NCBI GenBank assembly: GCA_016297535.1
Contig: JAEDGL010000014.1
Location: forward strand, 1-28,239
Direction: 5' to 3'
Source: Clostridia bacterium
Lineage (GTDB): Bacteria; Bacillota; Clostridia; Christensenellales; Aristaeellaceae
DNA length: 28,239 bases
A model generated the notes under the pieces. The model had not been told where the DNA came from. It saw only the letters and a program-made list of their open reading frames with translations, and searched no databases. The translations under genes were made by a program, and so were the position numbers. Below are positions 14,076-21,643 of this stretch, in pieces (position 1 is the first letter of the stretch; every line of letters begins with the position of its first letter).

Positions 14076-15401
14076 ATGGAAAAAAAGCATCACATCATTC
14101 TCTACACCCTGCTGGGCCTTACGGTGCTGACCGCCGCGCTCTTTGGCGTGGATGCCACCCTCCGCGCCAATGCCGCGCGGCAGGCGCTGCAGGATACCTA
14201 CATCCGCCACCTGCTGGAAACGCAGGAGCAGCTGCAGGCCATCTCCACGCAGCTGGCCAAGGCGCAAATCGCATCGGACGCGCGCACGCGCGTGGAAATG
14301 CTCAGCCTTGTCAGCCGCCAGGCCGACGGCGTGGTCGGCGGGCTGGCGGCGCTGCCCCTGAGCCATGCGGCCATGAGCGACACCATCAAGTTTTGCAATC
14401 AGCTGTCGGAATATACGCTTGGGCTTGCGCTGCTGGCGGCCTCGGGCGATGAAATGGCCGCGCAGGATCTGGCCCGCCTTGCCGAGCTCAAAAACCACTG
14501 CACGCTGCTGCTGGGGCAGCTGGCTGTGGCGCAGCAGCAGATGACCACGCTTTCCGCAGACAGCAGCGTGTTTTACGAGGAGGTTTCCGCCCAGACGCGC
14601 CCGCTGGAGCAGGTGGCCGATCCTGACCACGGCATGGATTATCCCAGCATGATCTACGACGGCGCCTTTTCGGATGCGCGCCGCACCGGCCAGCCGCGCG
14701 GGCTCAACCCCACGCAGGTGGATCAGCAGACGGCGGTGGAGATTGCCCGCAGCTACGTCGGGGAGGAGCGGGTGCAAACTGCGGCGCCGGGCGTAAGCGC
14801 GGGCGGCGTGCTGCCAAGCTTTGGCGTTACCATCACCCTCAACGACGGCCTTGTGCTCAATGCCGAGGTAACCCGCCAGGGCGGGCAGCTGCTGTGGATG
14901 ATGCCCGAGCACGCCTCCTTCGAGCCCTCGCTTACGCTGGAGGAGTGCACCCAGGCCGCGCAGCGCTTTTTGCAGCGGCACGGCTACGCACCCATGGAGG
15001 CATCCTATTATCAGGTATACAACGGAATGGCGGTAATCCATTTTGCCGCCCTGCAGGATGATGTGCTTCTCTATCCCGATCAGCTCAAGCTGCAGCTGCG
15101 CATGGATACCGGCGAGGTGGTGGGGCTGGAGGCCAACCAGTACCTGATGAACCACACGCAGCGCACAGGCCTGTCGCCCCGGCTTACCCGGGAGCAGGCG
15201 CTTTCCGGCGTCAGTCCGCAGCTGGAGGTATCCTCCGTGCGGCTGTGCGTCATTCCCCGGCAGGAGGACGAGCTGCTGTGCTACGAGGTAACCGGCACCT
15301 ACCAGCAGCAGACCTATCTGGTTTATGTGGACGCAGCCACCGGCGACGAGGCCGAGGTGCTCCTGATGGTGGACGGCGCGGAGGGGCCGCTGACGGCGTA
15401 G
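14076..15401 (+). CDS. ypeB: Germination protein YpeB (PepSY domains)
   Basis: This 441-residue protein has one N-terminal membrane span at residues 8-28. A long helical region runs to about residue 190 (TQEQLQAISTQLAKAQIASD, LSLVSRQADGVVGGL). Three PepSY-like repeats follow at about residues 215-290, 292-365 and 370-432 (TAVEIARSYVGEERV, LTLEECTQAAQRFLQRHGY, LTREQALSGVSPQLEVSSVR). YpeB is needed to localise or stabilise SleB in the spore. Length and partner gene fit the family. Transcription appears to end at the hairpin just after the stop codon. Confidence 0.95.
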   Translation: MEKKHHIILYTLLGLTVLTAALFGVDATLRANAARQALQDTYIRHLLETQEQLQAISTQLAKAQIASDARTRVEMLSLVSRQADGVVGGLAALPLSHAAMSDTIKFCNQLSEYTLGLALLAASGDEMAAQDLARLAELKNHCTLLLGQLAVAQQQMTTLSADSSVFYEEVSAQTRPLEQVADPDHGMDYPSMIYDGAFSDARRTGQPRGLNPTQVDQQTAVEIARSYVGEERVQTAAPGVSAGGVLPSFGVTITLNDGLVLNAEVTRQGGQLLWMMPEHASFEPSLTLEECTQAAQRFLQRHGYAPMEASYYQVYNGMAVIHFAALQDDVLLYPDQLKLQLRMDTGEVVGLEANQYLMNHTQRTGLSPRLTREQALSGVSPQLEVSSVRLCVIPRQEDELLCYEVTGTYQQQTYLVYVDAATGDEAEVLLMVDGAEGPLTA

Positions 15402-15402
15402 G

Positions 15403-15429
15403 GCGCCTTGCGGGCAGCCCGGCGCTTTT
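15403..15429 (+). terminator. Terminator of sleB-ypeB
   Basis: GCGCC (15403-15407) pairs with GGCGC (15421-15425), with an inner CGGG-CAG-CCCG hairpin, followed by TTTT. It starts two bases after the ypeB stop codon. Confidence 0.7.
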
Positions 15430-15432
15430 CCG

Positions 15433-15461
15433 TTGCCATTTTGCGGCGGTTAGTGTACAAT
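15433..15461 (+). promoter_or_regulatory. Promoter of the aldose 1-epimerase gene
   Basis: TTGCCA (15433-15438) and TACAAT (15456-15461) are separated by 17 bases, right after the ypeB terminator. Confidence 0.7.
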
Positions 15462-15517
15462 ATACCTATCATCTTTCCCATCCATCCGCATACCCTATAC
15501 CAAGGAGGCATTTTTGC

Positions 15518-16576
15518 ATGAGCATTACCACCAGACCCTTCGGAACCACTCCTGCCGGCGAGCAGGTAACCGAGTATACCCTGACCAACGAAAGCGGCGC
15601 AAGCGTCAGCATCTGCGACTTTGGCGGCGCCGTTACCGGCATCCGCGTGCCCGACCGCCACGGCGTGCTGGCCGACGTGTGCCTGGGCCACGACAGCGTG
15701 GATGAATACGCCGGCCCCCGCAGCGGCAGCATGGGCATGCTCATCGGCCGCGTGGGCAACCGCATCGCCAACGCCACGTTTGATCTGGAGGGCGTAACCT
15801 ATCCCCTTACCCCCAACAACGGCCCCAACAACCTGCACGGCGGCCCCGTGGGCTTTGGCGTGCGCATGTGGCAGGCCGAGCCTGCCGAGATCGACGGCGA
15901 CCCGGCGCTGATTCTGCACCTGGTCAGCGAGGACGGCGACCAGGGCTTCCCCGGCCGGGTGGAGGTGCAGGTAACCTACGCCTGGAGCCGCACAAACGAG
16001 CTGCTCATCCACTACGAGGCCGTTACCGACAAAACCACGCTGGTCAACATGACCAACCACGCCTATTTCAACCTGGACGGCCACGATGCGGGCAGCGTGG
16101 ATCATCTTGAGCTGCAGATCAACGCCCCGTGCGTAAACGAGGTGCGCGAAGGCCTCATTCCCACCGGGAAGCTGGTGCCCGTGGGCGAAACCGCCTATGA
16201 CTTCAGCGCCATGAGGCGCGTGGGCGACGTGCTGGCCCTTACGGAAACCGACCCCGTGATGGCGGCCGCCGGCGGCGTGGATTTTAACTACTGCGCGGGC
16301 CGCGACCGCGAAACCAAGCTGATCGCCACCCTGTATTCGCCCAAAACCGGCCGCGTGATGGAGGTTGTAACCGATCAACCCGGCGTGCAGTGCTACACCG
16401 GCCAGGGGCTGAACGTAACCGGCAAGGGCGGCGTTGCCTACGGCAAATACGCTGGTCTGTGCCTGGAAACCCAGCACTACCCGGACGCCATCCATCACCC
16501 GGAGTTTGCAAGCGTTGTGCTGCGCCCGCAGGATACCTACGATACCTTCACCATCTACCGCTTCGGCGTTCGCTGA
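15518..16576 (+). CDS. galM: Aldose 1-epimerase (galactose mutarotase)
   Basis: This protein has 352 residues from the ATG at 15518, preceded by AAGGAGG. It interconverts alpha and beta anomers of aldohexoses in the cytoplasm. The family signatures are present: LIGRVGNRIANATF (Arg82), NNLHGGPVGF (His107), MTNHAYFNL (His181, catalytic acid), DFNYC (Asp255 region) and LCLETQHYPDAIHHPEF (Glu317, catalytic base). The length is normal. It is followed 16 bases later by the DUF2804 gene and probably shares its transcript, since the next terminator lies after that gene. Confidence 0.95.
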   Translation: MSITTRPFGTTPAGEQVTEYTLTNESGASVSICDFGGAVTGIRVPDRHGVLADVCLGHDSVDEYAGPRSGSMGMLIGRVGNRIANATFDLEGVTYPLTPNNGPNNLHGGPVGFGVRMWQAEPAEIDGDPALILHLVSEDGDQGFPGRVEVQVTYAWSRTNELLIHYEAVTDKTTLVNMTNHAYFNLDGHDAGSVDHLELQINAPCVNEVREGLIPTGKLVPVGETAYDFSAMRRVGDVLALTETDPVMAAAGGVDFNYCAGRDRETKLIATLYSPKTGRVMEVVTDQPGVQCYTGQGLNVTGKGGVAYGKYAGLCLETQHYPDAIHHPEFASVVLRPQDTYDTFTIYRFGVR

Positions 16577-16592
16577 AGAAAGGAGCCCGACC

Positions 16593-17630
16593 ATGGCAAG
16601 CCAACAGCGCCTGAGCCCGGGCGAGCTGCTGGATGAAAACGGCGTTCTCCGCCAGGCGGGCTATGCCACCAGCCTGGTGCGCCGCTACAGCCGCAGCGCC
16701 ATCCGGGGTGGAAGCCTGCGCATCAAGGAATGGGATTACTACTGCATCACCGGCGGGGATGTGGTGCTCGCCCTTACCATTGCGGACAACAGCTACATGA
16801 GCCTGGACAGCGTAAGCCTGATCAACCTCAAAACCGGCTTTCAGCACACCTGGAGCGCCATGGGCGTGATGAGCCTTGGCCGCCGCGGCCTTCCCGCCAG
16901 CAGCGCAAAGGGCGATGTGGCGGTGGAAAAACCCGCCTATGCGCTGCGCTTTGAAAACGACGGCAAAACCCGTCACCTCACGGTGCGGGTGGATCATTTT
17001 TGCAACGGCAAGCCGCTGACCGCGCGCGTCACGCTCACGGGTGCGCCCGCGGAGAGCATGGTGATCGCCACGCCCTTTCCCCAAAAGAAAACCGCCTTCT
17101 ATTACAACCAGAAGATCAACTGCCTGCGCGCGGAGGGCGACATCGCCTTTGACGGCAGCACGTACCTGTTTGACCCGGAAACCGCCACCGCCGTGCTGGA
17201 TTGGGGCCGCGGCGTGTGGACCTACTGCAACACCTGGTACTGGGCCAGCGCCAGCGGCTATGTGGACGGCGTTCCCTTTGGCCTGAACCTGGGCTACGGC
17301 TTTGGCGACTGCTCCGCCGCCACGGAAAACATGCTGTTTTACAACGGCAGGGCGCACAAGCTGGAGGATGTGGATTTTGGCATTCCCCATACCCCGGACG
17401 GCCGCGATGACTACCTGCGCCCCTGGCGCATAACCGGCAGCGGCGGCCGTGTGGATCTTACCTTTACCCCCATCCTGGACCGCGCCAGCCGCACCAGCGT
17501 GCTGGTGATTGAAAGCGATCAGCACCAGGTGTTCGGCCATTTCAGCGGCACCGTTACGCTGGATGACGGCACGGCGCTTGCCGTAAGCAGCCTGACCGGC
17601 TTTGCCGAAAAGGTGAAAAACCGCTGGTAA
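16593..17630 (+). CDS. DUF2804 domain protein
   Basis: This protein has 345 residues from the ATG at 16593, with AAAGGAG 8 bases upstream; a longer frame overlapping galM is not favoured. It is a soluble protein spanning one DUF2804 domain: RIKEWDYYCITGGDVVLALT, SMVIATPFPQKKTAFYYNQK, VLDWGRGVWTYCNTWYWASA, GVPFGLNLGYGFGDCSAATE and the late QVFGHFSGTVTLDDG are characteristic. The fold is probably a large beta-sandwich, as in hydroxyneurosporene synthase-like/lipocalin-related proteins, but the biochemical role is not known. Its place next to galM may indicate a carbohydrate or lipid connection. Confidence 0.85.
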   Translation: MASQQRLSPGELLDENGVLRQAGYATSLVRRYSRSAIRGGSLRIKEWDYYCITGGDVVLALTIADNSYMSLDSVSLINLKTGFQHTWSAMGVMSLGRRGLPASSAKGDVAVEKPAYALRFENDGKTRHLTVRVDHFCNGKPLTARVTLTGAPAESMVIATPFPQKKTAFYYNQKINCLRAEGDIAFDGSTYLFDPETATAVLDWGRGVWTYCNTWYWASASGYVDGVPFGLNLGYGFGDCSAATENMLFYNGRAHKLEDVDFGIPHTPDGRDDYLRPWRITGSGGRVDLTFTPILDRASRTSVLVIESDQHQVFGHFSGTVTLDDGTALAVSSLTGFAEKVKNRW

Positions 17631-17637
17631 AGCATAC

Positions 17638-17668
17638 GCCCGTCCTGTACGCAAGCAGGGCGGGCTTT
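17638..17668 (+). terminator. Terminator after galM-DUF2804
   Basis: GCCCGTCCTG (17638-17647) pairs with CAGGGCGGGC (17656-17665), with one G-T wobble and an 8-base loop, followed by TTT. Confidence 0.75.
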
Positions 17669-17836
17669 GCATTGCTCCCCCACCGGCGCACCTTTCCACG
17701 GCTTTGTTCTTCCACTCATCCGCCACTTTCATTCCAAAACACCCTTTTTCAGGCTCTTTTCCCTCCACAAAATCTACATTATGACCAAAATGTAACAAAA
17801 AGATTGGGAATATGTTTCAATCTTTCGGGCGCCGCG
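17669..17836. other. Intergenic region with an inverted repeat upstream of the MBL promoter
   Basis: No gene is seen. TACATT (17775-17780) and AATGTA (17789-17794) form an inverted repeat with an 8-base spacer, about 40 bases before the -35 box of the next gene. It is a candidate regulator site. Confidence 0.35.
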
Positions 17837-17865
17837 TTGACACCCATAGGGCGCCATGCTATACT
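17837..17865 (+). promoter_or_regulatory. Strong promoter of the MBL-fold gene
   Basis: A perfect TTGACA (17837-17842) and TATACT (17860-17865) are separated by 17 bases. Confidence 0.8.
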
Positions 17866-17911
17866 ACTGCCATCAGAGCGGACGGAAGAAACGTTGATTT
17901 ATCTACAAAAG

Positions 17912-17938
17912 CGCCGCTTCGCGTGCAGCGAAGCGGCG
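17912..17938 (+). other. Stable hairpin in the MBL-gene leader
   Basis: CGCCGCTTCG (17912-17921) and CGAAGCGGCG (17929-17938) pair perfectly around a 7-base loop. No T-run follows, so it is not an obvious terminator. It lies in the roughly 115-base leader. Confidence 0.5.
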
Positions 17939-17986
17939 GCCAAAGCGCTTCATCCTTTCGTAATATTTTGATGGAGGTTGTTGATC

Positions 17987-18856
17987 ATGGAGAAGCAGCT
18001 CAAGATCATCTACCACTACCACAGCGGTTTTTCGGTGCAGGTAGGCGGCACGCTGCTGGTCTTTGACTACTGGGAGGGCGAAAACCGCTCGCTTTCGCAG
18101 CTGGGCCGCATCAACACCGGCTTTCTTTCCGCGTTTGAGCAGATTTACGTGTTCATCAGCCACGCGCACCCGGATCATCTGGATCCCATCGTATACCTGT
18201 GGGAAAACGAGGGTCTGCCCATTACCTACGTTGTTTCCAGCGATATGCCGGTGGGCACGCGCGGCAAGCGCATTGCTCCCGGGCAGCAAAAGCAGCTCAG
18301 CGATCAGGTTTCGGTGCGGGCGTTCCAATCCACCGATCTGGGCGTGGCGTTTCTGGTAACGGCATACGGCCTCAACATTTTCCACGCGGGCGATCTGAAC
18401 CTGTGGCACTGGCGGCAGGAAAGCACCCTGCGCGAGATCGAGGCCGCCGAAGCCGCCTTTTATCAGGCCACCGAGCCCATCCGCTCCCACCACATCGACG
18501 TGTGCATGTTCCCGGTGGATCCCCGCCAGGGCATGATGTACGACGCGGGGGCCAACCATTTCATCCTTACCATGAAGCCGCGCGTGTTCATCCCCATGCA
18601 CTGGCAGGACCGCCCCGAGGTGGCCATCGATTTTGCCCGCCGCTCGCGCAACAGCAATACCGAGGTGCTTCCGCTGACCAAGCCGGGCGTGGTGGCCAAC
18701 CTTACCTTCAGCGATTCGGGGCTGGATATCCACATCATCGAACCGCCCAAGGATTTTGACGATCTGCCCACGCCGCCCTCCCGCCGTCCCGAGCCGCTGG
18801 ATCCCCTGAACGGCGAGGATCCCTTTGCCGACAGCGATCTGCCGGTGGATTTGTAA
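17987..18856 (+). CDS. Metallo-beta-lactamase-fold hydrolase
   Basis: This protein has 289 residues from the ATG at 17987, with GGAGG 9 bases upstream; TTG codons just before it are less likely starts. The metal-binding signature is SHAHPDHLD (His59, His61, Asp63, His64). Later metal ligands are probably His and Asp in FHAGDLNLWHW and His in IPMHWQ. The layout resembles the UlaG/UPF0173-like branch of MBL-fold proteins, whose members cleave phosphate esters or lactones. The substrate here is unknown. The last 45 residues are Pro-rich and acidic (PPSRRPEPLDP) and lie outside the fold. It is a single-gene transcript with a strong promoter, a structured leader and a clear terminator. Confidence 0.85.
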   Translation: MEKQLKIIYHYHSGFSVQVGGTLLVFDYWEGENRSLSQLGRINTGFLSAFEQIYVFISHAHPDHLDPIVYLWENEGLPITYVVSSDMPVGTRGKRIAPGQQKQLSDQVSVRAFQSTDLGVAFLVTAYGLNIFHAGDLNLWHWRQESTLREIEAAEAAFYQATEPIRSHHIDVCMFPVDPRQGMMYDAGANHFILTMKPRVFIPMHWQDRPEVAIDFARRSRNSNTEVLPLTKPGVVANLTFSDSGLDIHIIEPPKDFDDLPTPPSRRPEPLDPLNGEDPFADSDLPVDL

Positions 18857-18871
18857 CATGAGGGGCGTTTT

Positions 18872-18896
18872 CGGCTCTGCCGAAAGCATTCCGCCA
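18872..18896 (+). repeat. Dispersed intergenic repeat, copy A
   Basis: A 25-base block beginning CGGCTCTGCCGAAAGCATT and ending CCGCCA closely matches the block at 23321-23346, with two substitutions and one inserted T. Both lie just after gene ends on the plus strand. Confidence 0.6.
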
Positions 18897-18903
18897 CTTT
18901 ATC

Positions 18904-18929
18904 GCGAGTCTGGAAACAGGCTCGCTTTT
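18904..18929 (+). terminator. Terminator of the MBL-fold gene
   Basis: GCGAGTCTG (18904-18912) pairs with CAGGCTCGC (18917-18925), with one wobble and a GAAA tetraloop, followed by TTTTGATTTT. The CcdA gene ends just beyond it on the other strand. Confidence 0.85.
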
Positions 18930-18934
18930 GATTT

Positions 18935-19624
18935 TCAGCTTCGCAGGATCAAATACAGCCCGTAGGCCATCATCGCCACGCCCGCCGCGCGGCGGATGAT
19001 GGCTTGATGGTTGCGCAGCCAGCCCAGCGCGCCCTTGAGCCACTGGTAAAACAGCATCACCGCCAGCATGGGCAGGCACAGCCCCAGCGCAAACACCGCA
19101 AGCGAAACAATGCCCGTCCACAGGGTGGCGTTTTCCTGGCTGGCGCACAGCAGCAGCGCGTTGCCCAGCACCGGGGTCAGGCAGGGGGTCCAGGAAACGG
19201 CTATCAGCAGTCCAAACACAAACGAGCCCCAAAAGCCGTTCATGGCGGGCTGCAGGCGCGCCAGCCAGCCGGGCATGCCCGTACGGGGATGGATCAGATC
19301 CAGCATCCACAGGCCAAAAAGCATCATCAGCACGCCGGTTACGGTATCCAGCACGCCGCGCCCGGCATTTTTGAGCAGGCTGCCCAGCGCGCCCGCTCCC
19401 GCGCCCATCAAAGTAAACAGCAGCACAAAGCCGCACAGCAGCCCCAGGCAGCGGCGTACCAGCGCCGTTGCCGGCGCACGCCCGCTCTGTCCGCCCAGCA
19501 GGTACATGGCGTATACCGGCAGCATGGGCAGCACGCAGGGCGATACAAAGGCCAGCAACCCTCCGCCCAGCATCACCCACAGGCTCAGGGGCTGCGGGGC
19601 GGCCGCGGCTTCAAACAGGCTCAT
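18935..19624 (-). CDS. ccdA: CcdA-type thiol-disulfide transmembrane electron carrier
   Basis: This 229-residue protein has six predicted membrane spans. The two redox Cys motifs of the family are present: FVSPCVLPMLP (Cys30) and SWTPCLTPVL (Cys148). CcdA passes electrons from cytoplasmic thioredoxin to extracytoplasmic thiol proteins. It is used for cytochrome c maturation, sporulation or general envelope protein reduction. The ATG overlaps the stop codon of the upstream TlpA-like gene as ATGA, so that protein is very probably its electron acceptor. No cytochrome c genes are seen in this window. Confidence 0.9.
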   Translation of the reverse strand: MSLFEAAAAPQPLSLWVMLGGGLLAFVSPCVLPMLPVYAMYLLGGQSGRAPATALVRRCLGLLCGFVLLFTLMGAGAGALGSLLKNAGRGVLDTVTGVLMMLFGLWMLDLIHPRTGMPGWLARLQPAMNGFWGSFVFGLLIAVSWTPCLTPVLGNALLLCASQENATLWTGIVSLAVFALGLCLPMLAVMLFYQWLKGALGWLRNHQAIIRRAAGVAMMAYGLYLILRS

Positions 19625-20133
19625 GGCTCCGCCTTCCTTTCCACGCCCATTTCATCCAGAAACGCCGTCAGCGCCTCCAGCGTGAGCATCCCGGACTGCC
19701 CGGCGGCCAGCGTGCCATCGGGGGCAAGGATCAGCGTGGCGGGATACCCGGGCACACCCACGGCGCTGGCTACCGCGCGGTCCGTATCCTCAAAAAAGGT
19801 CATGTGCTGCATGCCAAAGCGCTCCTGTACGCTTTGGGTGTTGGTTTCGTCCTCGCCGTCCCACACATGCACCAGAATCATCTGAAAGCTTTCCGGGGCA
19901 TACAGGTCGTTTACCGCCTTCAGATCCGGCATTTCCTTCATGCAGTAGACGCACCATTCGGTAAAAAAGTTGATGAGCACGGTTTTGCCCCTGCAGGCGG
20001 ACAGATCCAGCGTGGTATGCTGGTTGAGAAACGCCGTCACATCCAGCTGCTGCTCGCCGCGCGCGGGGGCGGCGCACAGGCAAAGCGCAAGGCACAAAAG
20101 CAGCGCAAGGCTTTTTGCACGGTTTGATTTCAT
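19621..20133 (-). CDS. Secreted TlpA/ResA-like thioredoxin
   Basis: This protein has 170 residues from the ATG at 20133, with GGGAGG 10 bases upstream; a longer frame crosses the promoter. Residues 1-27 are a Leu/Cys-rich signal peptide (LALLLCLALCLCAAPARG). The thioredoxin fold carries the active site FFTEWCVYCMKEMPDL (Cys61, Cys64) and the cis-Pro region VGVPGYPATLILAPDG. It is an extracytoplasmic thiol reductase, expected to receive electrons from the overlapping CcdA. Targets are unknown; in spore formers such pairs can serve cortex synthesis (StoA-like) or cytochrome assembly (ResA-like). Confidence 0.85.
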   Translation of the reverse strand: MKSNRAKSLALLLCLALCLCAAPARGEQQLDVTAFLNQHTTLDLSACRGKTVLINFFTEWCVYCMKEMPDLKAVNDLYAPESFQMILVHVWDGEDETNTQSVQERFGMQHMTFFEDTDRAVASAVGVPGYPATLILAPDGTLAAGQSGMLTLEALTAFLDEMGVERKAEP

Positions 20134-20157
20134 TCCAAAACACCTCCCAACGCTCCT

Positions 20158-20186
20158 ATCATACCAGAAAGAGGCGGGAATGCAAA
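20158..20186 (-). promoter_or_regulatory. Promoter of the TlpA-ccdA pair
   Basis: On the minus strand TTTGCA (20181-20186) and TATGAT (20158-20163) are separated by 17 bases. Confidence 0.5.
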
Positions 20187-20300
20187 CAGGCCGGATGGAA
20201 AAAAAGCTGCGTTCCCGGCAGAAAAACGCATGCTTTTGTGGATCATTTGCAATTTTCACGCATCAAAATTTCATTTTCTGCAAAAATACAATCCTGGTAC

Positions 20301-20330
20301 TTTACGCCCCGAATGTTCATATGATATAAT
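20301..20330 (+). promoter_or_regulatory. Promoter of the aminotransferase / synthase pair
   Basis: TTTACG (20301-20306) and a perfect TATAAT (20325-20330) are 18 bases apart. The preceding 20187-20300 is A+T-rich, with no gene seen. Confidence 0.6.
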
Positions 20331-20336
20331 GGCAAT

Positions 20337-20431
20337 CGAGTTGCCAGAGCGCCGCTCTGTTGCCTGATTTTGCAGGAATCAGACTTTTATCCGTCAAATT
20401 TGATTTTTGGTTCAACAGGAGGGTTTCCGTT
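20337..20431 (+). other. Structured leader of the aminotransferase operon
   Basis: The roughly 95-base leader can form CAGAGC/GCTCTG (20345-20350 with 20354-20359). It can also form CTGATT/AATCAG (20364-20369 with 20377-20382), which is followed by ACTTTT. The second is weakly terminator-like. No short leader peptide is evident. Confidence 0.35.
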
Positions 20432-21643
20432 ATGCCTACCGAGATTTCCCAGCGCTGCCGCGCCATTTCCCCTTCCGCCACCCTGACCGTGGATACCAAA
20501 GCCAAGGCGCTGCGTGCGGAGGGGGTGGATGTGATCAGCTTTGCCGCAGGCGAACCGGATTTTGATACGCCGCCCGTGGTGCGCGAGGCCTTCAAGGATG
20601 CGCTGGATCGCGGCCAGACCCGTTACACCCCCGTGGCCGGCACGTTGGAGCTGCGCACGGCCATCGCCCACCGCATGCTCAACGACCACGGCCTGCGCTA
20701 CGAGATGGATGAGATTATCGTATCCAACGGCGCCAAGCACTCGCTGTACAACGCGTTTCAGGCCATCCTCAACCCCGGCGACGAGGTGATTGTGGATAAG
20801 CCCTGCTGGGTAAGCTATCCCGAGATGGTGCGCATGGCCGAGGGCCGCCCGGTGTTTCTCAACTGCCCGGAGTCGCAGGGCTTTCTGCCCCGGATGGAGG
20901 ATTTGAAAAAGTGCATCTCTCCGCGCACCAAGGCCTTTGTGCTCAACACCCCCTCCAACCCCAACGGCTGCGTATGGACGCGCGAGCAGCTGCAGGAGCT
21001 GGCCGACCTGGCCGTGGAGCACGATTTCTACATCATTGCCGATGAGATTTACGAAAAGCTGGTCTACGGCGATGCGCGCCACTACTCCATCGCCAGCTTC
21101 GGCCCCGCCATCAAGGGGCACACCATCCTCATCAACGGCGTCAGCAAGGCCTACGCCATGACCGGCCTGCGCATCGGCTATGCATGCGGCCCGCGCGATG
21201 TGATCGGCGCCATGGTCAAGTACCAGTCCCACGCCACCTCCAGCGCCAACGCCGCCGCCCAGCACGCCGCCGCCGTGGCCCTTACCATGGATCAAAGCTG
21301 CGTGGAGGAGATGCGCCGCACCTATGAGCAGCGCCGCAACAAAATTGTGGAGCTGATCAACGCCATTCCCGGCCTCAGCTGCCGCATGCCCAGCGGCGCG
21401 TTTTATGTGATGATGAACATCCGGGGCATTCAGGGCAAGCTGTTCAACGGCCGGCCCCTGGACAACAGCACCGCCATCGCCGAGGCGCTGCTGGAGCACG
21501 CGCACGTGGCCGTGGTGCCCGGCGCGGCCTTTATGGCCGAGGGCTACTGCCGACTGAGCTACGCCACCTCCACGCAGAATATTATCGAGGGCATGCGCCG
21601 CGTCGCAGCCTTCATTGAGGAGTTGAACGCACAGAATGCTTGA
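20432..21643 (+). CDS. Aspartate-type (class I) aminotransferase
   Basis: This protein has 403 residues from the ATG at 20432, preceded by AGGAGG. It is a fold-type I PLP enzyme close to bacterial aspartate aminotransferase subgroup Ib: ISFAAGEPDFDTP near the start, SNGAKHSLYNAFQ, LNTPSNPNG (Asn176), IIADEIYEKLVY (Asp204, Tyr207), the Schiff-base Lys239 in GVSKAYAMTGLRIGYA, and the substrate-binding Arg in YCRLSYA near the end. It probably transfers amino groups between aspartate and 2-oxoglutarate. The stop codon overlaps the next gene by eight bases, suggesting coupled translation with the citrate-synthase-like enzyme, which would use the oxaloacetate product. Confidence 0.9.
   Translation: MPTEISQRCRAISPSATLTVDTKAKALRAEGVDVISFAAGEPDFDTPPVVREAFKDALDRGQTRYTPVAGTLELRTAIAHRMLNDHGLRYEMDEIIVSNGAKHSLYNAFQAILNPGDEVIVDKPCWVSYPEMVRMAEGRPVFLNCPESQGFLPRMEDLKKCISPRTKAFVLNTPSNPNGCVWTREQLQELADLAVEHDFYIIADEIYEKLVYGDARHYSIASFGPAIKGHTILINGVSKAYAMTGLRIGYACGPRDVIGAMVKYQSHATSSANAAAQHAAAVALTMDQSCVEEMRRTYEQRRNKIVELINAIPGLSCRMPSGAFYVMMNIRGIQGKLFNGRPLDNSTAIAEALLEHAHVAVVPGAAFMAEGYCRLSYATSTQNIIEGMRRVAAFIEELNAQNA

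Noticed and set aside
13359..15155. Minus-strand frame of about 600 codons opposite sleB-ypeB
   Set aside because: It is a G+C-driven antisense frame rich in His, Ala and Gly; SleB and YpeB motifs on the plus strand are unambiguous.
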